DNA of 64,000 nt from Acholoe squamosa (taxonomy: Eukaryota > Annelida > Polychaeta > Phyllodocida > Polynoidae), in assembly GCA_949317995.1 (NCBI GenBank), contig OX439039.1, forward strand, positions 51,016,785 to 51,080,784. The letters run 5' to 3'. This document shows, piece after piece, positions 56,300 to 64,000 of this stretch. Each line of letters begins with the position of its first letter. Position 1 is the stretch's first letter. A program made the position numbers and the translations under genes. The notes below the pieces were generated by a model, which worked only from the letters and a program-made list of their open reading frames with translations, ran no database searches and was not told the DNA's origin.

Positions 56300-57062
56300 A
56301 AGAATTCACGTCAAAGAGATGCACTTTAGCCCCAGGCCCGGGACTTAAGCCTTCATTAAAGGTAGGTACGTCAAACACTGCCTGCACCACTCCTCTGGCA
56401 GTGTCCATCATTTGTGACACATTTTTTGTGACCCAACAAATTGCTGATCTAGAAATTAAACTGCACTGAAATTGGCATATTCTTCCAGAACAAAGATTAA
56501 ACAAACATATATAAGAAATTATTTTGGTATATCATGGTTCATTTTACCTATATGAAACTTTCCTGGGGAAAATGGGCGATTTCAAGACATTTTTGTAGAT
56601 TTCTGAAGTGGATGACTGAAAAGGTCATCTAAATCAAGTTGTCCAAAATGAAAAAGTAGAATGAAACTAAAAGAAAGTAATAGTATGTTTCATGGCATTT
56701 CATATAAGGTATAGTTTGTGCATGTGGACTGAATAGTACAGCTGGGGACTGGAAAATAAATTACCAAATCACATTTTCCTGTGTAAAAGGTGTGCGGTGG
56801 TGATTTGGCAGTTTTAAAAACTTCACTGGATGCCCCATGTACATCATACAGGTGTGACACTTACAATACCTGCTAAGATAAACTTGTTTTACAGGCTCCC
56901 CGATTTTGGGGGCAATTATAGATTTTTGGCTATTTCCCAACCATGTGATCTTGCTATCACACAGGAAAAAATTATTTGATGCAGTTTTTCAAGAAATCTA
57001 GAGCTTATGCCGGTCGAATATATAGGTCAGCCAGAAACTAGGTCAATAGGAAACCCATTAGA
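56300..57062. repeat. Older interspersed repeat, inverted relative of 22560-23345
   Basis: It shares long stretches with the complement of the UQCR11 intron copy, for example GTGTCCATCATTTGTGACACA, ATGTACATCATACAGGTGTGACAC and CTAGGTCAATAGGAAACCCATTAG. The composite insertion at 57063 interrupts it; it resumes at 58801. Confidence 0.75.
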
Positions 57063-58800
57063 GGTGTCACGGTAGTAATCCGCCCTGGTAAGCCTAGGAC
57101 AGCTAAATAGTCCTAACTAAAAACAGTGTTTTGCTTGGTATAATCAGTGCCAGGGGACCTTATTTTTATCGCAGATTAATAATTTTGGTACCAGAAGAAA
57201 GGTAACGATTTGGGGGAAAAAAGTTGCAAAAAATTTTTGGTCACCATGGAAACTTATTTTGTCAGAGAGGGGTCCAAGGTCACATTTGTGACTTGTCAGG
57301 GGCGCCTGTATCATTTAATTTATTCAACATGGTGGTTTCCATGGCAACTGGTGCAAAAACGGATCTGACTCCGTTATGGTTGACCATGCTAAAAAAATCA
57401 AGAATGACTTCAGCTTTAATTTAAGCCTTTATTTATGAACGCCATCAAATTAGAACCGGATTGATGCCAGTTTTATGGTGGAAGATGGGGGGCGAATCAT
57501 AACGTCCTTGGCCCTATTAGTACCGTGACACCTTAACTGGGTGGCTGGGTGGGGTGATTTTGGCCACATTTTGGGCTCTTGTAAGGACTCAATCCAAACT
57601 GGATGAATTTTTTTGTATTAAAATAGCTAAATTAAGTGTAGGAGAAGCTATTTTGGTCATTTTTTCTTTGAATTTGTCTGGGATTTGCATATGATTGAGC
57701 TTTTTTTGCTCCAGAGGGGGCAGTTGAGGCTACTTGGCACAGAAAGTGGTTCCAGGGCTCCTCCATAAAAATTACCTTGAAAGCCTCTAGAAATGCTAAT
57801 AAATAACACAAATTATGCTTCTTCTATTCAAAACATATGGAATATTCCTTTGAAAATAGGATTTTAGTCAAACCTCAGAATTTTTAATTGTGTAGTCAAG
57901 CGTTGCTAGGGAAAATAAACAGCCATCATTAAAATTTACCACATTTTGCGCCAAATCATGCAGATTTTGGCCTAGTTTTGGGGACATTGCCCTTGTTTTG
58001 ATTTCTCTCATGCTTTTAGGTATTAGATGGGATCTTAACCAGTTATACATTATTGTTGTCAATGTCTTAAGGCATCACATGAGGGTAGTTTGCCATAACA
58101 AAGTCAGATCCAATTTTTCGGTAGAGCAAGCCAAAGAAAGGTCCCTGTTTTTAACCCCTAAAAAACAAAAAATTGACCCCTGAGGGACCCCTCACCCATA
58201 TTTCAATAGGCTCCATGGTCATAAATATACAAATTTTCCATGTAAAAAGTTGAGATTCATGTCAGGGAGTTAAATATCTTTATTTCTGGGCAAACTATAT
58301 ATTGTCGGAAAAAATGACCCCAGCTGTTAAGGTGTCACGGTAGTAATCCGCCCTGGTAAGCCTAGGACAGCTAAATAGTCCTAACTAAGAACAGTGTTTT
58401 GCTTGGTATAATCAGTGCCAGGGGACCTTATTTTTATCGCAGATTAATAATTTTGGTACCAGAAGAAAGGTAACGATTTGGGGGGAAAAAGTTGCAAAAA
58501 ATTTTTGGTCACCATGGAAACTTATTTTGTCAGAGAGGGGTCCAAGGTCACATTTGTGACTTGTCAGGGGCGCCTGTATCATTTAATTTATTCAACATGG
58601 TGGTTTCCATGGCAACTGGTGCAAAAACGGATCTGACTCCGTTATGGTTGACCATGCTAAAAAAATCAAGAATGACTTCAGCTTTAATTTAAGCCTTTAT
58701 TTATGAACGCCATCAAATTAGAACCGGATTGATGCCAGTTTTATGGTGGAAGATGGGGGGCGAATCATAACGTCCTTGGCCCTATTAGTACCGTGACACC
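57063..58800. mobile_element. Composite insertion: two 470-bp MITE copies around a 798-bp spacer
   Basis: Copies 57063-57532 and 58331-58800 are in direct orientation. Both are exactly 470 bp with inverted ends GGTGTCACGGTA and TACCGTGACACC. I count two or three substitutions in the first 200 bases. The spacer 57533-58330 starts TTAACTGGG and ends CCAGCTGTTAA. The outer flanks carry TAGA (57059-57062, 58801-58804), and the related empty site in the UQCR11 intron (22635-22638) has it once. So the whole 1738-bp unit behaves as one insertion. Confidence 0.85.
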
Positions 58801-59144
58801 TAGAGGTTAATGTTAGGGTCAAATACCTTTGTCATGAATATGCTATGATATTAGAAGTGTTAAAAGGATGTGTGCCATTTGACATCAATAACACATCTCA
58901 GTTATTTTAAAATGTAATAAAACCATTGTGTTGTAGATTTTAATACAATAGTAGAGAATAGTCCTGTGAGACATGGCGCGGCGACTTGTAATCTTGTGTC
59001 TAGTTTCAGTTGGTGAAACTGATAGATAGGGCATACTATCATCTGGGCTTTTGGTAGTACATAGCACAAATTCAACCCGAACTACCCACTGCAGCTAAGT
59101 ACTAATAGCCTGTAGACTGTCCATTCTGCATGTACCTCACTCAG

Positions 59145-59262
59145 CTGCCACAGGGACCTGTCTTATTCAATGTTCAATGCTATAGTCAACGGGTGTGTCA
59201 TTATGAGTGTACGCTGTCTCAGATCGCCAGGAGCCTGCTAGCCTGTAGAGGGGGAGCACAGT
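59145..59262 (+). other. Candidate orphan exon
   Basis: An open 118-bp stretch lies between an acceptor (CTGCATGTACCTCACTCAG) and a strong donor (AGT|GTAAGTACC). It reads LPQGPVLFNVQCYSQRVCHY and then ECTLSQIARSLLACRGG, rich in Cys. It is flanked by repeats, and I found no partner exon and no homologue. It may be chance. Confidence 0.25.
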
Positions 59263-59767
59263 GTAAGTACCTCTGTGTACATAATTGTTTTCAGTGTTCC
59301 ACAAAATCATTTATTTGATGAAAGGAGTAATTAAATTAATCTTTCATCACCAATAGCAGATACATATTCTGAAAAAGCATTATTTCAATGTAAACTAAAA
59401 AAGTTTACACAGAAAAGAATGTAGCAGTTCCACAAGGTGTCCCAGGGCTTTTGACAGGATTTTTTGCAATGCGCCAATTGCACACTTTTTGGCAAATACA
59501 ATGCGCCATTCCATAAATGAATGGCCATTCTAGCCATTTAAATGCAACATTTAAGCATTAAATGCCTGTATTACGCACTGCGCAGCCCTGTCAAAAGCCC
59601 TGGTGTCCTCAGAATTCAACCTCCTCTAATTTACAAAAATGCACATATGGCAACACACACTTTAGCACTTATTTCTCCATAGAGATCTTTAACAGTGAAT
59701 ACTTTGTTCAAATACAGAAAATATGATCCAATTTGTACCATTACCCACTGAGATGTAACCTGTACTA

Positions 59768-60305
59768 CAGTGAAATTCCTTTAGAACGAATCCTGTTACA
59801 ACGAAATTTCTTTTACAACAAACAAATCTCATTGTCCCAAATCAGCCCCATACATTTCTATAGTAAAATAATCCCCTTATAACGAACTTTACATCATCTG
59901 GAATCGTTTATAACGAATTTTTCTTGGCTTATACAAACATTGTCCGGTATCTGAGGGTTGTTAGGATTTGTGATAGGACCTCTACAGCCGCCTCTATTGA
60001 ATTCTGGGCGGCAGAAGGGGTAAGGGAGGGGGTTTAGGATGTGTGATAGGACCTTTACAGCCGCCTCTATTGAATTCTGGGGGGCAGAAGGGGTAAGGGA
60101 AGTGGGAGGAAGGGGGTTTAGGATGTGTGATAGGACCTCTACAGCCGCCTCTTATTGAACTCAGGGCGGCAGAAGGGTTAAGGGAAGTGGGGGGGGTGTA
60201 GTTGGCCCCTAATGCTCTTATATTGTATGATTTGGTTAGAACGAAATTCATTTATAACGATTTTTTTCCTTGTCCCAAGCACTTTGTTATAACGGAATTT
60301 TACTG
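59768..60305. mobile_element. Pogo-like MITE with an internal three-copy tandem repeat
   Basis: Ends CAGTGAAATTCC and GGAATTTTACTG are flanked by TA on both sides. Subterminal GTTATAACGAA-type repeats occur throughout. Between them, 59955-60190 holds three units of about 70-85 bp containing GGATGTGTGATAGGACCTCTACAGCCGCC. The end sequence and TA duplication resemble pogo/Tigger. Confidence 0.8.
59955..60190 (+). repeat. Three-copy tandem repeat inside the pogo-like MITE
   Basis: Units share TGTGATAGGACCTCTACAGC, CGCCTCTATTGAATTCTGG and GGCAGAAGGGGTAAGGGA. The second and third have small insertions of AAGTGGGAGG-type text. Confidence 0.85.
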
Positions 60306-60309
60306 TACA

Positions 60310-61730
60310 TATATATAGTAGTTTCAGAACGGACAATTCTAAAACAAAGGCTACAGAGATGCATTTCTGAATCTTAAAATGCTCTAATGCTAATCTGCCA
60401 TAGGGCTCCAAATGATGAAATGTCTTATCTGCGTATAAAATCAAAAGTATGAGATATATTCCGAAAATTCCTTCACTGATAAGTAAAGTACACACACTGT
60501 TGTTATTACCTTAGAATAGTGAGCAGGAATAGTCCATAGCAGAGGAGCAACAAACAAAAATAGATTGCAAGGCCTCCCTAACCCTTACACCGTGGCGACT
60601 GTGAACCATACACTAGTCTACTCATCTCACGAGTAGTACTCACTAGTCGCCGCGCTAATCAAGTGACACATGAGTGATGTCTAAATTACATCTTGATCTG
60701 GATAAATTTGGGACATTACAGAATTACATCTATTTCTTGTCTCTTTGCTCTTGAAAAAAGATGATATCTTACCAGCAATACTACAAATACTTGTTTACTG
60801 AATAAATCAAGCATACTAAATATTACATGAGATATTTATGTCATTGTGATGTGAAGTCAAAGTTGTTGTATTCTTGTAAGAATATGACGTCATGATTATT
60901 CCCCCTAGATAGTTCTAATATCTGACACAAGGGGTCTCATCTAGGCACTTTACTCACTACCTGATCTGCATTGCCACATTCCCCAATAAATAGTTGGATC
61001 AAAGTGAACTAACCACCTGCAGTTATTGGAATGAACTGAAAGAAAGGTCTTCTTCAATATGTTCTCTGTTGTTTCTGTGACAGCCAAATGAGAAATAATG
61101 ACTACAAAAACAATGCACATGATAGACTCCTCTTTTAGGCCTTAAGAAAATATGTAAGAACCAATATTGACTTCAAGTAGACATCACACCCTGGCCTCTG
61201 GGCTAGGTTAAATGTGTAGTGCCCTCTCTATGGATATGGAATACCTGTGAATACTTTTCACTAAACAGGTATTATACATATATATCTTGTGCAGAGTATC
61301 CATGCAGGATGTGATACTCACATCTAATAGACATAATATTCTTATGTCTCAGGATATCTCTCATTGAGGTATCCTATCTATGATTTGCACATGGTCAGTA
61401 TTCCCATTTCAATAGTATCTTTCATGTAATGTTGCCATCTATATATCACATCACATTTGTATGGTTGCACTTATGTTGAAATTACATCTATGAGTAACAT
61501 CTTATTTATGACATAAACCATAGTCAGCTTACATGTCAAGATAAACATCTTTTTGATGGGTTTCAAGTACATCATATTGATGTATGATATGTACGTGCAG
61601 ACATCTCACAGTGACGTGAAAATGTCTTGCCCATACAATGGGATTTTTCCACAAAATTTGCACGATATTATGTCTGTGAGGATCAGCACAAGATGTAAAA
61701 ATGATGTGATTTACAAGTACTTTACTAATG
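60310..61730. other. AT-rich spacer
   Basis: No exon, RNA gene or intact element is recognised. Confidence 0.45.
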
Positions 61731-61734
61731 TAGG

Positions 61735-62045
61735 TCAGATATATAGGTCACAGGGAAATTAGGTCAAGGTAAAATTCCGTACAGGTCAACATCCGGGTCA
61801 GATAGCTTTTTATTTTGTGCTGACATTGTGATTCATTCCAATGGAATTTACATTTTACTAACTTACCTACCATTCATTTCTTCATTTATTATAGATAATT
61901 GGGATCCAGAAGGTCACAACAAATTGCCTGAATACTTGGGACAAAAATATCAGATTTCTAGGTACTAATTCTGCAATTCTACGAGAACAAAATGAGATAT
62001 CAACACGATTCCAAAAGATTTGAATTCCTCACACTCTCCTGCACT
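61735..62045. repeat. Inverted relative of the UQCR11 intron start (21095-22057)
   Basis: The stretch GGTCACAGGGAAATTAGGTCAAGGTAAAATT and then GGGATCCAGAAGGTCACAACAAATTG through ATTCCAAAAGATTTGAA match the complement of 22057-21095 in order. It lacks the Harbinger MITE (21204-21518) and another insertion (about 21550-21890) present there, so it shows the pre-insertion state. Confidence 0.75.
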
Positions 62046-62677
62046 AGGGACCCCAGAATCCGCTAGGGGCGCCCCTTGGGGAGTTGCAGTGAAAGCTGTG
62101 CAGGGGGCTTAGGGAGACTCTCCAGACACTGCTGTAGAACCTATCAGGGAGTGCCCTTTAACAAACTTTTACAGGTTAATAGTCATTTGTATAGAGAAAA
62201 GAAAGGGCTATCCAACCATATATAACATAAGTATTTCCATGTGAGAAAAAATTGCATTTGGATATTGTTAAAAACATAGTATTTTCAGAATATGCCCAAG
62301 CCATCAAGCTATTAATGCTACTGGTTGCTACTCAGTAGTTAGGTTGGACTTTACCTCAATAAGCACTGTAAAAAATTTCTGAACAATCGGACGTTGCTCT
62401 CCCATGCTCTCAAAGGATTTTATTGACTGAATGTAAAGCTTGGTGACCTCCGAGAGTTAAATCTAGGTCAAAGGCCATTTTACTACTCGATTAATTAGGT
62501 CACATACATATCCATCTAGGATTTTTGGAATTTTTTAAGAACTCCTACTAGAAGTGAAACTAGGTTTTTAAGGGTGTTTTGGAAAACCCTAGATTTTGGA
62601 TCTCTTTGGTCACAACATTTAAGCTCTATTACAATAGAAATGTATGGGTAGCAAATCCTTGGATTTACCGACATATA

Positions 62678-63768
62678 CCGTAAAACGGGGCTATTTTGGC
62701 CAGTTTTTGTGGTTTTCTTTGGATATTTGCTCCAATTTTTCACTGTTTGCAATATACAGCAATTTTGTCATAAGAACTAATCTAAACACTTGCACTATGA
62801 ATGAAGTTGTATTTAAATTAATTCGATTTGTGCTATTTTTTCGTGAAAAAAGGCCAAAACCAAGAGCCCCTTACTTTGGGGCTATTTTGGCCACCTGGGT
62901 AGCCATATTTGACCATACACAATTTGCACTTTTTTTTTTATTATGTCCTATTGGTTAGAAAAAATGACATCATAGTGATACTCATGCATGCTTAAGATTA
63001 TTTAAAAGTGATTTTGAGCTTCCCAGAGGCTACACCATGCTTTGTTCCATCGGCATATTTTGAGGTGAGATATGCACAGAATTCACCAATATGAGGTATA
63101 TTTGGCGATTCCTACCACAAAATTGAACCATACTTAAGACCATCACCTCTTGGTCACCTCTTATTTCACTTTTTCATTCACAAATCTTCACTAAACATCT
63201 CATTTCTTATGTGAAATCAACTGTAGAAATTGATTAAGGTAGTTATTCCAAGGTAAAATGAATTTTTACCTCCACTTATAAAAGGAAATCATGTGACCAA
63301 TATTTCTAAGCGGCTACCGGCCAAAAATAGCCCCTTATTGCCTACAATTGAGCAATTTTTTTCAGTAAATGCCTAGTATTTTTAGCAAAATTCAAATACT
63401 TTATATTTTTTCATTATTATATCTCAGAATATGACTTTATATGGAACTTTTACTTATTTAATTAAGTCATTTCTACCCATTATTTCATGACTATCTGTGA
63501 TAAAGATCAAGGTATGATGAATTTTTTCATAAATCTTGAGGTCATGTGACCTCAAAATGGCCCCATGCTCGGATATGCACCCCAAAGATGATTTTTCTCA
63601 AAAAGATCAAAATGCAATCTTAGATGCATGAATATATGATATCAAAACTAAATATCCAGTTATTTTCATCTCTACTTCTTAATTTTTCATCTTTAAATGA
63701 AATATGAACACTTTTTTGGAGGGTGGCCAAAATAGCCCCCCGCAGGCCAAAATAGCCCCGTTTTACAG
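62678..63768. mobile_element. 1.09-kb TIR element, CCGTAAAACGGGGCTATTTTGGCC ends
   Basis: The left end CCGTAAAACGGGGCTATTTT and the complement AAAATAGCCCCGTTTTACAG at the right are flanked by TA (62676-62677, 63769-63770). GGGGCTATTTTGGCC and its complement recur internally at about 62877, 63319 and 63727. No transposase ORF. It is the longest member of the CxGTAAA-ended group here. Confidence 0.88.
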
Positions 63769-64000
63769 TAGATCTATTTCATCATATTTCGGATTCTATG
63801 ATAGAAACAAAATTCCAAAAGATTTAGATTTCCATGTCCAGGTTCTATCCAAAAGAGCTAGTGTGCCAGTCTGTGGTATATTAACAGATTCCATTTTTTT
63901 CTAGGCATGGCAGGGGGTTAAAAATTGTTTTTCAAAAAATTTAAAAAACAAAATTTATCAATACTTTAGGATGCTAGAAGTGCTAAAAGTGTGTTTTTAT

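Noticed and set aside
57224-57424. 66-codon ORF repeated identically at 58492-58692
   Set aside because: It is a duplicate only because the MITE is duplicated. There is no homology and it is a non-coding element body.
57063-58800. LTR retrotransposon or TRIM
   Set aside because: There is no primer-binding site, no polypurine tract and no canonical TG...CA ends matching the target duplication. The 470-bp units have their own terminal inverted repeats.

Overview
The window is animal nuclear DNA, most likely from a marine invertebrate. It has spliced genes with GT-AG introns, three of them recognisable metazoan orthologues (FAM169-like, UQCR11, NUDCD3). Long AT-rich spacers are packed with small palindromic DNA transposons, SINE and LINE copies, a Ty3/gypsy element and the wreck of a virus-like element with a family-B DNA polymerase. 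The species cannot be named from this sequence. The SINE with a GAGTGAGTGAG end and the absence of vertebrate repeats fit a lophotrochozoan or an invertebrate deuterostome, but that is inference.

Layout. 1-2947 (minus): the 5' two coding exons of a basic nuclear-type protein whose second exon runs off the left edge and carries a cluster of about 18 seven-residue units rich in TQ. 3178-8800: MITEs, a LINE 3' fragment and a small foldback. 8896-13211 (plus): an intact six-exon FAM169/GNAT-like gene. 14530-20600: G-rich Harbinger-type MITEs and a dead LINE that has been hit by a MITE and by a SINE. 20853-26945 (plus): UQCR11, a 62-residue protein split by a 5.26-kb intron made of nested repeats, including an 875-bp foldback and an AT-rich cruciform close to the acceptor. 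28894-37640 (plus): a GC-rich Ty3/gypsy element with a 5' LTR, Gag, protease, RT-RNaseH-integrase and an extra C2H2/coiled-coil ORF. It carries several frameshifts and no 3' LTR is visible. 37760-45260: a virus-like block with a BIR (IAP-type) gene, a death-fold gene broken by one stop codon, a family-B DNA polymerase pseudogene split by an RNase H-bearing LINE, and a Cys-rich ORF. The two apoptosis-type genes share a promoter layout. 48885-50295 (minus): intronless NUDCD3 ORF preceded by a 57-aa membrane microprotein ORF on the same exon. 51640-53830: a 21/42-bp tandem array with an inverted middle. 56300-63800: older repeats, a composite MITE-spacer-MITE insertion, pogo-like MITEs and a 1.09-kb TIR element.

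How the genes relate. The four host genes look unrelated in function: a nuclear protein, an acetyltransferase-fold protein, complex III subunit 10, and a dynein/Hsp90 co-chaperone. The NUDCD3 exon is the exception, as it appears to be dicistronic. In the virus-like block, a replication polymerase next to BIR and death-fold proteins suggests a DNA element that interfered with host cell death. Its polymerase is now clearly dead, while its BIR ORF is still open.

Most of the window is mobile DNA. Two MITE families dominate. One has 3-bp TAA duplications and GGGAGTG ends (PIF/Harbinger-like). The other is flanked by TA with ends of the form C-C/T-G-TAAA (Tc1/mariner or pogo-like).
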